Shown piece after piece: positions 24,211 through 33,541 of a stretch of 41,805 nucleotides of DNA. Made by a program: the position numbers and the translations under genes. Position 1 is the stretch's first letter, and every line of letters starts with the position of its first letter. The stretch comes from Chrysochromulina parva (taxonomy: Eukaryota > Haptophyta > Prymnesiales > Chrysochromulinaceae): positions 1 through 41,805 of the forward strand of contig PJAB01000108.1 of assembly GCA_002887195.1 (NCBI GenBank), in the 5' to 3' direction. The notes under the pieces were generated by a model. It saw nothing but the letters and a program-made list of their open reading frames with translations, was not told where the DNA came from and did no database searches.

Positions 24211-25410
24211 ATGTTGGAAAGAAAAAAGCGAGCGACATGGAGCCCCGCGCTCGTTTTTCCGAAGATGGAGTGGCGAGTCTATAGCAAAGACTTTGCTGAC
24301 ATGTGCCCAGGCGAGGCGCCGCTTGAGTGCCGGCAACGCAGGTGCACACCATATTCCGACTGTCAACGTCAAAGCAGTTGCCGCATCAGTACTGACAGGT
24401 CGTCGGCGATGATGCGAGTCCACAGCATGGCCTTCTGTGGAAAAGATGACTCATACGTCGCTGTAGACTTTGATAAGGAGTCGTGGCAGCCGAGGCAGAG
24501 CCGCGCCGTGCACTGGCGATCAGGCTCGCTACTGGCGCACTTGCTCCCTTCCTTGGAACTTGGTCTTCAGGACTCGCAGACAGAGGGGCCTGAGATCGGA
24601 GTTTGCCCTGGCGGCCACTTCGAAATCATGAAAGGGTGTAAGCCATGGGGACGAACCTTGTGCTGGGTCCATGCAACCGAGACCGACTCAGTGGAGCAGC
24701 CGCACGTCGAGCCTCTCGTTGCCTTAGGAGAGTACGGTAATGACGACAGAAGGTGGCTCGAAGATTGGTGCTTCTCGTCCGATGGCACGTTGCTTGCAGC
24801 CGTCATGAATTGGGAAGATGGAGACCAAAGAGAGGATCCAGACTTGGTGGTGTACAATTTACGCCCTTTCCTTACGGAGCTTGAGGCCCGGCGTGCGGCC
24901 CGGCGTGCGCGTGCACTGCTTCCGCTCCGCACCTTTGTGATGTCTCTGAGCCTCCGTGAGCGGCAAGTGGCGGAGATTCCCTCGTTGATTCAGGAGCTTC
25001 GCTTGGAGGAGGGGCGGCCGGGTACAGGTACGACCATGGAGAGCCAACCCGGCGTCATCTCCGATGCACTCGCAGCCGTATTTGGAAACGCGTCTTTGGT
25101 CGAGCTGATCGAGTCATGGCTGCTACAATGGGAGACTTCCGAGGCTAGCGCGAACGATCCTTACGGCTGGTTCTCTGGCTCGGACGATCCATGCACGACC
25201 AAAACCGTCAAGCTGGGCTCGCGCCTGACATGGCGCGAGCAGCACGACTGGCGATCCAAGCACGGACAGCTGGCTCCCAGACAATCAGAGAGCCAAAGTG
25301 TTCACGAAGCTCGAGGGGCGCCTTCACAGCTGGCTCCCCCCAGACCTTCAGAGAGCCTTCCGCGACCTGGATGCACCCGATGGCCACCTTCCGCAACCTG
25401 GATGCTGTGA
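24211..25410 (+). CDS. Unknown protein with a probably disrupted 3' end
   Basis: A 399-residue frame from the ATG at 24211. It has several tryptophan-containing, propeller-like strands (HSMAFCGKDDSYVAVDF, WCFSSDGTLLAAVMNW) and a helical segment (FLTELEARRAARRARALLPLRTF). An N-terminal Cys-rich stretch (CPGEAPLECRQRRC) is unusual. I recognise no family; a degenerate WD-like propeller is the best guess. After about 25260 this frame turns into low-quality sequence, while plausible protein continues in other frames (next entry). So the true C-terminus is probably not at 25410. Confidence 0.5.
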   Translation: MLERKKRATWSPALVFPKMEWRVYSKDFADMCPGEAPLECRQRRCTPYSDCQRQSSCRISTDRSSAMMRVHSMAFCGKDDSYVAVDFDKESWQPRQSRAVHWRSGSLLAHLLPSLELGLQDSQTEGPEIGVCPGGHFEIMKGCKPWGRTLCWVHATETDSVEQPHVEPLVALGEYGNDDRRWLEDWCFSSDGTLLAAVMNWEDGDQREDPDLVVYNLRPFLTELEARRAARRARALLPLRTFVMSLSLRERQVAEIPSLIQELRLEEGRPGTGTTMESQPGVISDALAAVFGNASLVELIESWLLQWETSEASANDPYGWFSGSDDPCTTKTVKLGSRLTWREQHDWRSKHGQLAPRQSESQSVHEARGAPSQLAPPRPSESLPRPGCTRWPPSATWML

Positions 25411-25628
25411 TAGATGCACCCGATGGGTCCGTGGCACTCCTGAGGAATCGGCTCGCACTGCCTGAGCAGCACTGCGCCGTGCGCCCCGCCGCCGATGCAG
25501 CCATGGCCACGTGCCTCTGGTCTGCCTCCACTGCTGAGGTCGGCGGATGTGCGCGACTGCAGGATGGGAGCTTGCTCTCCTTGAAGCCAGCCAACCTGCC
25601 ACAGCTTGACAGAGCACGGGAACCATAG
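25265..25628 (+). pseudogene. Continuation of the unknown gene through two further frames
   Basis: From 25265 a second frame reads DSWLPDNQRAKVFTKLEGRL, then HSWLPPDLQRAFRDLDAPDG: two tandem W-L-P..QRA units about 63 bases apart. From about 25380 a third frame reads MATFRNLDAVIDAPDGS and continues to a stop at 25628. DLDAPDG and VIDAPDG are again near-repeats across the frame change. Each step is +1. Either small indels have broken a repeat-bearing gene, or short introns lie here that I cannot place. Confidence 0.4.
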
Positions 25629-26318
25629 CACGGCGCCGTGCGCCGTCGCGGTGTGACGATTCTGACGAAGCGCGCTGGGGCAGCCCAGAGCGCGAGCTGG
25701 ACCATGGACGGCGCCTGAGCGCTGTGGTACCATACAGGTGTGAGCATGGGCGTGAGACAGTGGTACTGCAGCGCGCAGCACAAGCGCTCAATAAAGGTTA
25801 TTCGTGTGTGTGAACCGTGTGTGTCCTGTGTGTCCCCGTGTGTCAGGGCGCGGCGGTCGTGCGGTGCGGGTGCTCTGGATTTTGGGATGGTTGTGAGGTT
25901 CTTCAGTGTGATCCGTGTGCCCGTGTGTCCCCGTGTGTCCCGTGTGAACGTTAACACGACAGACGCGACAACCGGTGCTACGGCACTGTTACTGCCCGCT
26001 CAGAATACACACACCTTACATGACCCCATCCCATACGGGTGTCCAGGCTCCCCCCAATGTCTTTTTACGGTACAGCACCTCCGAGCTGGGAATTACTTCC
26101 AAGAAAAGATCGCGTGGCACGGTTGTCGCGTCTGTCGTGTTAACGTTCAAACAGTGCCGTAGCACCGGCTGTCGCGTCTGTCGTGTTAACGTTCACACAG
26201 TCGTAGCACAGCACAGGGGACCACAGACGGATGGTTCTTCACGCGTGCACATCCGAGTCGCGCGCGGCGCGGCGGCGGCGACGGGTGCGCGAATCGTTCA
26301 GATTCTGACCTTTTTCGA
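25629..26318. other. Repeat-rich intergenic region
   Basis: No gene seen. A canonical AATAAA lies at about 25790 (poly(A) signal for the preceding gene). TGTGTCC/CCGTGTG words are repeated at 25806-25850 and 25916-25945, and a foldback element occupies 25942-26198. Confidence 0.5.
25942..26198. mobile_element. Foldback (MITE-like) element with ~48-base inverted arms
   Basis: The left arm (25942-25990) reads GTGTGAACGTTAACACGACA followed by GACGCGACAACCGGTGC and TACGGCACTGTT. The right arm (26151-26198) is its reverse complement with a single change. An extra, partial inverted arm (26120-26152) precedes it, so the right end is doubled. The ~130-base interior encodes nothing obvious. No target-site duplication could be fixed. 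It is most simply a non-autonomous, MITE-like element. Confidence 0.55.
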
Positions 26319-27698
26319 ATGGTGTGCCTCTCTGTCTGTTGGCGTCGCGATTCAAAGGCGGCTCGCATCACCATCGTGCACGCTATCTCGAGAGAGCGCT
26401 TTGCAGTCGGTTACGACAATGGGGCGCTGCGGGTCTTTCAGTGTGTGCCTCAGATGGCTTCCTCGACGTGCTTCTGTGAGGACTTCATTTTCAATTCGCT
26501 CGCACACGCTGCTGCGGTGCTCAGCTTGGCCAGTACAGCTATGAACGATGAGGCATACGTGCTCAGCGGCGGTGCGGATGGCCGCGTGTGTGTGCGATGC
26601 TATCGAGAGCCAGCCACAGCGCAGGAGCACAGCAGCTGGAAATTGGAGAGCACGCACGGTGGCACTCTTGGTCGATCGGGCCTCCTCATCGAATGCGTCG
26701 CCGCAGCTCGCGATACCTGGGCCGCGCTAGTCGGCAACAAGATTGCCGTCGGTCCACTTCGGTCGGCTCACCATTGGCCCGTCCAGTATGTTGGCCCTCT
26801 GGCGAACGTGGCCGACGACTTGCAAATGCTACCCGACGGAGCGCTGGTCACCTGCTCCTTTGGAGGCCTCACTCTGTGGCGCCGGCAGGATGAGAGTACC
26901 ACGCTCGGCTCGCCGCCCAAGTATGCACGCACCGAGCGTCTCGCGGCGGCGCGAGCCTCGGAAAGCATCGACCTCGGTTGCGATGGCTGGGCGCGCTCGC
27001 TTGCAGCCTCGGCAGGAGGCCAGTGGCTCGCAGCGGGCGTGGGTGGTACTGGAGGCAAGGCGTCGTTGTGGCTCTGGCGTATGGCCGACGGGGCCGAGTT
27101 TGAGTGTGGTGGGCTCCGAGGCGAAGTGCGCGCCCTTACATGGAGCGACGACGGCTTGCTGTGTGCAGTGAGCTCCTCGGGTGTGGCTGACGTGTTTGTC
27201 TGGAGCTTTGGGAGTCGCGTCGATGGCGATGACAGCGCACCGAGCGCCAAGCGCGCTCGAGCGAGCACGCCAGCGATGTCCAGCCCCGCAGGCCAGACGC
27301 CGTATCGCCTGCGGCTCGAGGGTGGCACGAATGCGCATACTCTCTCGTTTGAGTCTCGTGACGGCGCCGACGCCGCGGGTAGGACGCTGCCGTTGCTCGC
27401 ATGCGGCGGCGAAGATGGCGCGATCCACCTCTTCGACCTGCAGGGTGTGCACAGCACAGATGCGCACAGCACCGTGCGCCGCGCCGAGTGTATACTGCCG
27501 GTGCTCAGATGGTCGCACCCAACGGACGAGGAAGTGCCAACATTTGATGCTCTGACGCAGCGCTGGACGAGAGGCGCGCCGCCGGATCCTGGCCGGCTCG
27601 AGCGGTTGCTCTGGCTGCCGCACAGGGCCGGGCACCGTTCCCTGCTCGTGGCGCAGTACCCTAACGGGCTGCTCACGTGTGCCATCACTTCGATGTGA
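26319..27698 (+). CDS. WD40-like beta-propeller protein
   Basis: A 459-residue protein from the ATG at 26319. Repeating blades include DNGALRVFQCV, GGADGRVCVRCYRE, ASAGGQWLAAGVGGTGGKASLWLWR, LTWSDDGLLCAVSSSGVADVFVWSF and LACGGEDGAIHLFDL. Each has the G-D or S-D-G turn and a closing W/F-containing strand typical of WD40 or quinoprotein-like propellers. Residues around 305-320 (SAPSAKRARAST) form a basic, Ser-rich loop that may be a nuclear signal. No enzyme motif is present, so it is a scaffold. The specific orthologue is not clear. Confidence 0.72.
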   Translation: MVCLSVCWRRDSKAARITIVHAISRERFAVGYDNGALRVFQCVPQMASSTCFCEDFIFNSLAHAAAVLSLASTAMNDEAYVLSGGADGRVCVRCYREPATAQEHSSWKLESTHGGTLGRSGLLIECVAAARDTWAALVGNKIAVGPLRSAHHWPVQYVGPLANVADDLQMLPDGALVTCSFGGLTLWRRQDESTTLGSPPKYARTERLAAARASESIDLGCDGWARSLAASAGGQWLAAGVGGTGGKASLWLWRMADGAEFECGGLRGEVRALTWSDDGLLCAVSSSGVADVFVWSFGSRVDGDDSAPSAKRARASTPAMSSPAGQTPYRLRLEGGTNAHTLSFESRDGADAAGRTLPLLACGGEDGAIHLFDLQGVHSTDAHSTVRRAECILPVLRWSHPTDEEVPTFDALTQRWTRGAPPDPGRLERLLWLPHRAGHRSLLVAQYPNGLLTCAITSM

Positions 27699-27925
27699 GG
27701 AGAATGATGTTCGTTCTCAGAGCTGACCTTTTCGAAAGTTCCTGCTGTGTGGCTGTATTTCGTGTGACTTTGCGGTGGTGGGGCGGGGTGCGACGAAACT
27801 CGAACGTCGATTCAACTGACCTTTCCGCTACTTCCCGCATCGTCCTCGAGCACCACCCGTGCCACCCGCGCGCACGTCGCGACGAGCTCGACGACCGGCT
27901 CACTTCAATTTGGATCTCAGTCACC

Positions 27926-28537
27926 ATGTTCTGGATGTATCTCCTCGGGGCGCTCCAGGGACCGTGCACACGGCGCGTGTTCGCAGCGGCCGTGTGCGCA
28001 TCAGCACCAGCTGCCGCCTCGCACGCATTTGTGGCAGCGCCGGCTATCGGCAAGCCATTTGAGTGGGGGAGCCTTTGGAGCAGCTCGTATACTGGCGGAG
28101 CGGTCGCAGAACCCAAGCGCACTGGGCTGAGGCCAGCCGATGTAGCAACAATACTCGAGGACGATCTGAAATCTCGCAAGTACATTTTGACAGGTCAACT
28201 GTCACCGGGGATCTTTGCCGACGACTGCCGCTTCCAAGACCCCAACAACGCGGTGACTGGTCTCAGCAAGTACCGCCAGGCCCTCTCCTACCTATTTCGA
28301 GCCGAAACATCCACTGTCGAAGATGTGCGCATCTCCGTGGATCCTGCGGGCTCGATTGTCGCAGAATACACGGCCAGCGGCGAGCTCAAGCTCCCGTGGC
28401 GGCCACGCATCTCTCCCTGGGCCGGTCGGATCACTTACACTCTAGATGCTGACGATGGCCTCATCACATCGCAAGTGGATGTTTGGAACATCACGCGGCT
28501 CGACGCGGTGCGACAAACGTTCACTCCTGGTGTCTAG
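27926..28537 (+). CDS. DUF2358 protein, plastid-targeted
   Basis: A 203-residue protein from the ATG at 27926 (context TCACCATGT). Residues 1-~40 look bipartite: a hydrophobic start (MFWMYLLGALQG), then TRRVFAAAVCASAPAAASHAF, resembling plastid or thylakoid leaders. The mature part fits DUF2358, a SnoaL-like family of plants, algae and cyanobacteria: ILEDDLKSRKYILTGQLSPGIF, DDCRFQDPNNAVTGLSKYRQAL, then PWRPRISPWAGRITYTLDADDG and a closing VDVWNITRLDAVRQTFTP. The biochemical role of the family is unknown; a ligand-binding fold is expected. In-frame sequence upstream of 27926 lacks an ATG with good context and is probably UTR. Confidence 0.8.
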   Translation: MFWMYLLGALQGPCTRRVFAAAVCASAPAAASHAFVAAPAIGKPFEWGSLWSSSYTGGAVAEPKRTGLRPADVATILEDDLKSRKYILTGQLSPGIFADDCRFQDPNNAVTGLSKYRQALSYLFRAETSTVEDVRISVDPAGSIVAEYTASGELKLPWRPRISPWAGRITYTLDADDGLITSQVDVWNITRLDAVRQTFTPGV

Positions 28538-28703
28538 CTCCGGCCCGCTCGACCCAGCGCGCTGTACGATCTTTGTACGAGTGAGGAACGATTCAGAATG
28601 TCGTGAATGGTAGATAACTTCGTAGTTGGACATATATGTTCCGATGGATGATTCAAACGTTTCTACGTAAGACACTCGGACATCGAAATTACTATCATGC
28701 TGA

Positions 28704-29051
28704 TCACTTGCCATAAATCTTCGGCTTCACTCCGGAGGTATCGGCCTTCTTAACAAGACGAAGCTGCTTCCTGCTCATCTTCTTGATCTTGCTCGTGTTG
28801 GTGATCACCTGATATGTCATGCCACGCTCGCGGTTCTCCTCCTTCTTCTTCTTCTTGGCCTCGATCCGCTCGCGTTCCTCGCGCTTCTCGCGCCGGATCT
28901 CATCATCCATCGCCGCTTGTTGCGCGAGCACCGCAGCTCGCTCCGCTCGTATCTTTTCCTTCTTCTCCCAAGAGTCACGAATCTGTGGTACAGCGACCAA
29001 TGACGAGGCGCGAGCTTTCCTGGGCTCCTTCCAGGGGCGCAGCTTGCCCAT
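28704..29051 (-). CDS. Cgr1/CCDC86 family nucleolar protein
   Basis: A 115-residue, very basic helical protein from the ATG at 29051. It opens GKLRPWKEPRKARASSL, the family's W-K....R.SS element. A long Arg/Lys/Glu coiled coil follows (KKEKIRAERAAVLAQQ...REERERIEAKKKKKEENRERG), then the conserved MTYQVITNTSKIKKMSRKQLR. Yeast Cgr1 and human CCDC86 act in the nucleolus in 60S pre-rRNA processing, and the same role is expected here. The full family length is present. Confidence 0.85.
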   Translation of the reverse strand: MGKLRPWKEPRKARASSLVAVPQIRDSWEKKEKIRAERAAVLAQQAAMDDEIRREKREERERIEAKKKKKEENRERGMTYQVITNTSKIKKMSRKQLRLVKKADTSGVKPKIYGK

Positions 29052-29304
29052 GATGGATGGACGACACTCGACTTCTGAAGAAAGCCACGCCTCGTCGCCT
29101 CACAAAACTTCTTTTCGGGACGCCCAACATGGCGGTTTTTCATAATTCAAATGGACTTGGGCCGCCCGGTCCCAAGCTCTCCTTTCACAAAAATGTTTTA
29201 CAACCTATGTCGACACGTGCTCTCGACACCAACACCTAAAGCAGATTTCAAAATGGGAGTCCGAAAGAAACGCGCAATCTACCAATATACGGCGGAGGCT
29301 AATC

Positions 29305-31263
29305 TTAGGCGGCGGGCAGGGGCTGCGATCTCGGCTTCGCGGGGGGCAGCTGCTTGGGCAGAGAGAGCGAGGGAACCTGCACAGGCAGCTCGCCTCGTCC
29401 GATTGGCTCGCGACTGACGGGGAGCGGCGGCCTCAAGAACTCGGGAGATGGAAGCTCGGGTGACGCGCGCGCAGCGAGGCCCGGCCGACCGCCAAAATAG
29501 GAAGTAGGCGAGGCAGCCCTGAAGCGCCCCCCCTCGCCGCGCGCCTCGGCCGCCGCTAGCGCCTCGGCTGCCGCCTCCCTATGCTGTTCGAGCAGCGCCT
29601 CGTGTTTGGGTGTCGTCATGCCGTCTGACTTTTGGGAAGCCACCGTCTGCTGCCAAGCGCCGAACATCTCACGCCGGTCAGCCTGGCGCTGCTGCTTCTC
29701 GTTCGCGAGCTGTCGGACCTCGTCCGCACTCAGTCTCGGCACGTGCGCGCCCAGAAGCTCCGCCAGATGATCGAAACCCTCGAAGCGCGCCAAATCGGCA
29801 GGCACGAGCCGAGCACCAGTAGGCACGAGTCGTGTTCCGTCAAAACGCATGCTCAGGCCGCTCTCACGCGGGTCGGCCCCCGCCCCGAGCAGATGCATGC
29901 ACATCTCGATCGCATTCTGCTGCACGGCGAGCAGGCACGCGGTCGCGCCCGAGACGGGATCGGCGAGCTCAGCGTCGGCGCCTGCATCGAGGAGCAGTTG
30001 CACACACTCGTGATGGTTCTTTTGGACAGCGAGCAGTAGTGGCGAGAAGCCCTCGCGGTCGCTCTTGTCGGGCGTCGCGCCCGCGTCGAGCAGCACACGC
30101 AGGCAGTCCGCCATCTCGGCCGTCCACGTCTTGGCCTTGGCGCAGTACGCGCACGGCGTGCAGCCGTTGTGGTCACGCTGGTCGGCATCGGCGCCAAAGT
30201 CCAACAACATCTCGAGGCAGCTTACGTTTCCGGCCTCGACGGCAGCGTGTACGGGCGCAATGCCCTCGTCCGCCGTCGCCGCACTCACATCCGCACCCGC
30301 CTGGATGAGCACGTACAGCAGCTCCGTCGCGCCGTCCTGAGCAGCGAGCAGCAGCGGCGACTTGCCATTGATGGCCATGTTTGGGTCGGCGCCGTGCCGA
30401 AGGCAAAAACGCGCGCCGGCTACGGAGTGCATGCGGCAGGCGACGAGCAGAGGAGTGAGCCCACACTCGAGCGGCGCGTCAAATCCCTTGTCTTCCGCGG
30501 CGAGGGTCTCAAGCTGCACCATCAGCTTCTCGTCGCTTGACAGGTCGTTATAGTGGGCCTGACGCTCGAGCCTCTCGCGCTCAGCGGCAGCGGCGGCCTC
30601 CCGTGCCTCAGCGAGCTCGACGGCCGTGAGTGAGCGGCGGGCACCGCGCGCCGAACCCATACCGCGCGCCGACGCTGGCGCGGGCACCGAGGCCGACCCT
30701 TTGGTGGGCAGCGAGGTCAACCCTTTTGCGCGTGGCTTGCGTTCGCTCTCACCAGCTTCCTTGCTCGCGCGTCGCTTGGGTTCGTTGCCGCTTTCGGCCA
30801 ACGAGTCGTAGAGCGGCACGAGCAGCGGACAGCCGAGGGAGAGGCACAGCTCATGCCATGCGGCCTTGTCGTTGCTCGGCACACCCTTCTTGCCCTTGAG
30901 CAACTCGTTGAGCAGCACCTCTACCACCGCCGCAGTAACACCTGACATCTCCTTGGAGGTCGCGTCGCTGGTGCCCTGGGCGGACGCCGCGACCTCGAAC
31001 GTGAGCGAAACGAGGCCCGACTTGCTGCATAGCTGAAGCTGCGCGCGCGCCTGCCCATTCTTGTCCAGTGCTACGCACCCTGTTACCTTGAAGTTGGCCA
31101 AGTCCACGCCCTGCCCCTTCGCCGTCGGCGGGTTGCTCGTCTTCTTTTCAGTCTCAGCGCTGCTCGAGCCGAAGAAAGCAGACGCCAAGGAGGTGGCACT
31201 CTTTTTCTTCGTCGCAACCTTTTTTTCTTCGCTGCGACGCGGCGTCGAAGGGCCAGAAGGCAT
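29305..31263 (-). CDS. Ankyrin-repeat protein
   Basis: A 652-residue protein from the ATG at 31263; an alternative in-frame ATG at 31545 would add 94 low-complexity residues and come within 30 bases of the divergent gene, so I prefer the shorter form. The N-terminal ~230 residues are Lys/Ser/Ala-rich, with a small beta-rich segment (FKVTGCVALDKNGQARAQLQL). Six ankyrin repeats follow (about 29860-30475 on the map): GLTPLLVAC.., KSPLLLAAQDGATELLYVLI, IAPVHAAVEAGNVSCLEMLL, CTPCAYCAK.., FSPLLLAVQKNHHECVQLLL and ATACLLAVQQNAIEMCMHLL. The C-terminus is a coiled coil and a Pro-rich tail. It is a binding scaffold; no partner can be named. Confidence 0.82.
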   Translation of the reverse strand: MPSGPSTPRRSEEKKVATKKKSATSLASAFFGSSSAETEKKTSNPPTAKGQGVDLANFKVTGCVALDKNGQARAQLQLCSKSGLVSLTFEVAASAQGTSDATSKEMSGVTAAVVEVLLNELLKGKKGVPSNDKAAWHELCLSLGCPLLVPLYDSLAESGNEPKRRASKEAGESERKPRAKGLTSLPTKGSASVPAPASARGMGSARGARRSLTAVELAEAREAAAAAERERLERQAHYNDLSSDEKLMVQLETLAAEDKGFDAPLECGLTPLLVACRMHSVAGARFCLRHGADPNMAINGKSPLLLAAQDGATELLYVLIQAGADVSAATADEGIAPVHAAVEAGNVSCLEMLLDFGADADQRDHNGCTPCAYCAKAKTWTAEMADCLRVLLDAGATPDKSDREGFSPLLLAVQKNHHECVQLLLDAGADAELADPVSGATACLLAVQQNAIEMCMHLLGAGADPRESGLSMRFDGTRLVPTGARLVPADLARFEGFDHLAELLGAHVPRLSADEVRQLANEKQQRQADRREMFGAWQQTVASQKSDGMTTPKHEALLEQHREAAAEALAAAEARGEGGRFRAASPTSYFGGRPGLAARASPELPSPEFLRPPLPVSREPIGRGELPVQVPSLSLPKQLPPAKPRSQPLPAA

Positions 31264-31575
31264 GGAGGGACTCCGAAGACACCCCGAGAGCAGCGGCGGT
31301 GGCTTGCCAATTCCTTCGCGTTGCCAAATTAGCCGATGGTGAGTTACATGTAGAGACGACCTAGAAATGGAGAAATGGGGCGGGTAGGCCGCAGGGGGAG
31401 ATGGCGTACGCAAGGGCGCGGCGCGGCTGCCGTCGTCCCTATTTAGGATGCGTGTTTCCCCTAAAAGCCGAGACATTTTGCTGTATAGTACTGTACAGTA
31501 GTCGTTGTCCATCGCCCCACTCGAGTTCTTTTTTTGCGTCTCCATTGCTGGTGTTCCGCTCGCCGTCGGGACCCG
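31264..31575. other. Divergent promoter region
   Basis: The shared 5' region of the ankyrin gene (-) and the coiled-coil gene (+). It contains the 12-base palindrome TACTGTACAGTA (about 31488-31499) and a T run at 31530-31535. The upper part may instead code the longer N-terminus of the ankyrin protein. Confidence 0.45.
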
Positions 31576-33165
31576 ATGCAGGCTCCTCGTTGGGTGGACG
31601 TGGACGACGGCCTACCCAAACTACCTCAGCTTCGTCCGAGCCTCGTCGTCGCGAAGCCTCGCAGCCTGGAAGAGAAACAGACGCTTGAATTTAAGGGCCG
31701 CGTTGTGAACCTGCGAAGGGTGCTGCTTGCGAAGAATTTGCAGAACGCGCGAGAGGAAGCTCGGCAGAGGAACTTCGAAGTTGGGCAGGAGGTGCGTGAT
31801 ACAATGGACCACTTGTTGGGCCGTGATATCTCCGCGGCACTGGCCACTGTTCGGCTGGCCGATGGCACGGAGGTGCGTGCGATGGCGGAGCAGCTTAGCA
31901 ACGTGCTCGTAAAGGAGCTCAATGACGGCGACGTGCGCACGCGAGATCAGTCCGACGTGCCGGGCCCGATGGTGGAGCACGCGGCATGGATGAAGCTGTG
32001 GCGCGAGATCAACATCGAGGGTCGGCTATTTTACCACCAGTTCATGGCAACACTACGCAGCAAGCTGCAAATAAAATTGGGAAAATTCGGATCGAAGGAG
32101 CGAGAAAAGAAGATGGCCGATTTGCAGGGACTGTGGTGTACTATCTGTGCCGGCAAGTTCCGCGAGACGGCGGGTGATGAGGACTTCGCTGGAGAAGTTA
32201 AGCCTTTCCTGGTTCTGAGTGAGTTCCTGGCGTTCATGAAGTCGGGATCCCAGCAGTGGGATGGTCGGTTGCAGATGCAGCTTGCGGACGAAGACGGGAG
32301 CGGCTCGGCCATGTCAGACGCTGTACCTGGGTGGCGGGCACGAGTCGTAGCACAAAATAGGCTTGCAGCGGAAGCGGTTCGCGAGAGCCGACCGAATAGG
32401 CAACGAGTTGGGGTGGACGGCCGACGGCTCCTGATCGATGGCATGTCCAGTCCAGTATGGAGAAACATGATGGCCAACGAGGTGCAGGCAGCCAAAGATG
32501 AGCAACAAAGGCATCTGTCGAGTACGATCAACGCACGCATTTCTAATCAACGCATCGAGTCGTGGTTAACGGTCGTCAAGGATGCTGTCAGCGACGATGG
32601 TCGGCTGGCGTTCGACGACGTGTCGTCGATCATGCGCGAGCACGTGAAGTTGAACGCGGACGAGTTGCAGCTGCTGCGGCGAGTATGGAAAGCGATCGAT
32701 CCCGAGTGCACGGGCAGCGTGACGGTGGCAGCTTTTGGCACCTTCATGCAGCTGGGCGCCGCCAAGCACGTCGGAAGCAGCGATGGCTCACGCGCACGCG
32801 TGGTTGCTGAAAAGGAGTCTCGCATTTCGAGGAGCCATGCCGCCAACCGCGCCAAGGCACAGCAAGCTCAACTTAACGTCGAGGCCGAGCGGTTGGAGAA
32901 GGCGATTGCACAGATGGAGAGCCCTCAGGAGCGTCCGAGGCGTCGAGCAAGCCGGCAGCCATCGAGCAAGCCGGCCCTGCTCGAGCTGGAAGAGCGACGA
33001 CAGCAGGCGACGACGGATCGCAGCCATCTCGAGCGCCTCCTCTACGAGGAGCGCGACGACCAGACGTTCTACCTGGGTGCCGCGACAGCGCGAGAGCATC
33101 GCCAGAAGGGGGCTCAGATGCGCCGCTTAGGCGAACGCTTTAGGTTTCCTGTACTACGTACATGA
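31576..33165 (+). CDS. Coiled-coil protein with a degenerate EF-hand
   Basis: A 529-residue soluble protein from the ATG at 31576. It is mostly charged helix. Residues near 365-390 (VWKAIDPECTGSVTVAAFGTFMQLG) form an EF-hand-like helix-loop-helix, but the 12th loop position is Ala instead of Glu, so calcium binding is doubtful. A preceding SDDGRLAFDDVSSIM segment may be its paired, also degenerate, hand. The C-terminus (EKESRISRSHAANRAKAQQAQ...LERLLYEERDDQTFYLG) is coiled coil. EF-hand/coiled-coil proteins of this shape are common among axonemal and basal-body proteins, which is an inference. No membrane helix or targeting signal is seen. Confidence 0.65.
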   Translation: MQAPRWVDVDDGLPKLPQLRPSLVVAKPRSLEEKQTLEFKGRVVNLRRVLLAKNLQNAREEARQRNFEVGQEVRDTMDHLLGRDISAALATVRLADGTEVRAMAEQLSNVLVKELNDGDVRTRDQSDVPGPMVEHAAWMKLWREINIEGRLFYHQFMATLRSKLQIKLGKFGSKEREKKMADLQGLWCTICAGKFRETAGDEDFAGEVKPFLVLSEFLAFMKSGSQQWDGRLQMQLADEDGSGSAMSDAVPGWRARVVAQNRLAAEAVRESRPNRQRVGVDGRRLLIDGMSSPVWRNMMANEVQAAKDEQQRHLSSTINARISNQRIESWLTVVKDAVSDDGRLAFDDVSSIMREHVKLNADELQLLRRVWKAIDPECTGSVTVAAFGTFMQLGAAKHVGSSDGSRARVVAEKESRISRSHAANRAKAQQAQLNVEAERLEKAIAQMESPQERPRRRASRQPSSKPALLELEERRQQATTDRSHLERLLYEERDDQTFYLGAATAREHRQKGAQMRRLGERFRFPVLRT

Positions 33166-33541
33166 TGTAAGCGCTCGCAGCTCGGCTCAATTTGCCTGTA
33201 GATCCGGGTAAGTAAGTCAGTAAACAATATCGCTTCTCGGGGTCCGCTGCATAGAACTTCAGAGAAGAGGGCAAATCTGCATGTTCTTGTGTGGTCGATA
33301 TCCGTAACTGGATCGGAGCTCAGAGTGCTGGCGGTTCGAAATGCCACTTCGTGCTTGTGGGTCCGGAGGGATTCCGTATACGCGTTGTGTTGAATACTTC
33401 AGCAACTGTGTTTTAAAATTCACACAACTAGGCGCTGGTGTGAACGAAAACGAAAACGTTAACATGAACGAAAACGACCCGGTCTCCATGTGCCATCATG
33501 ATGTGCCATGTGCTGCACAGCACTCGATTACTTGTAGCGGC
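33166..33541. other. Intergenic region before the GT8 gene
   Basis: Contains AACGAAAACG repeats (33442-33476: GAACGAAAACGAAAACGTT followed by AACATGAACGAAAACG). The GT8 frame is open from 33341, but that extension is not protein-like, and the signal peptide starts at 33542. No other gene seen. Confidence 0.5.

Noticed and set aside
26768..27688. 306-codon minus-strand frame across the WD40-like gene
   Set aside because: Shadow of GC-rich coding DNA; the + strand has repeated propeller blades.
27677..27925. N-terminal extension of the DUF2358 protein
   Set aside because: Frame is open but begins with a non-ATG codon, overlaps the WD40 gene and lacks protein character; the leader peptide starts at 27926.
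33300..33345. tRNA-like B-box word GGTTCGAAATG
   Set aside because: Lacks the CC end of the box and any matching A-box or cloverleaf.
33341..33541. 67-codon N-terminal extension of the GT8 protein
   Set aside because: Includes translated AACGAA repeats and would bury the signal peptide; the ATG at 33542 is better.
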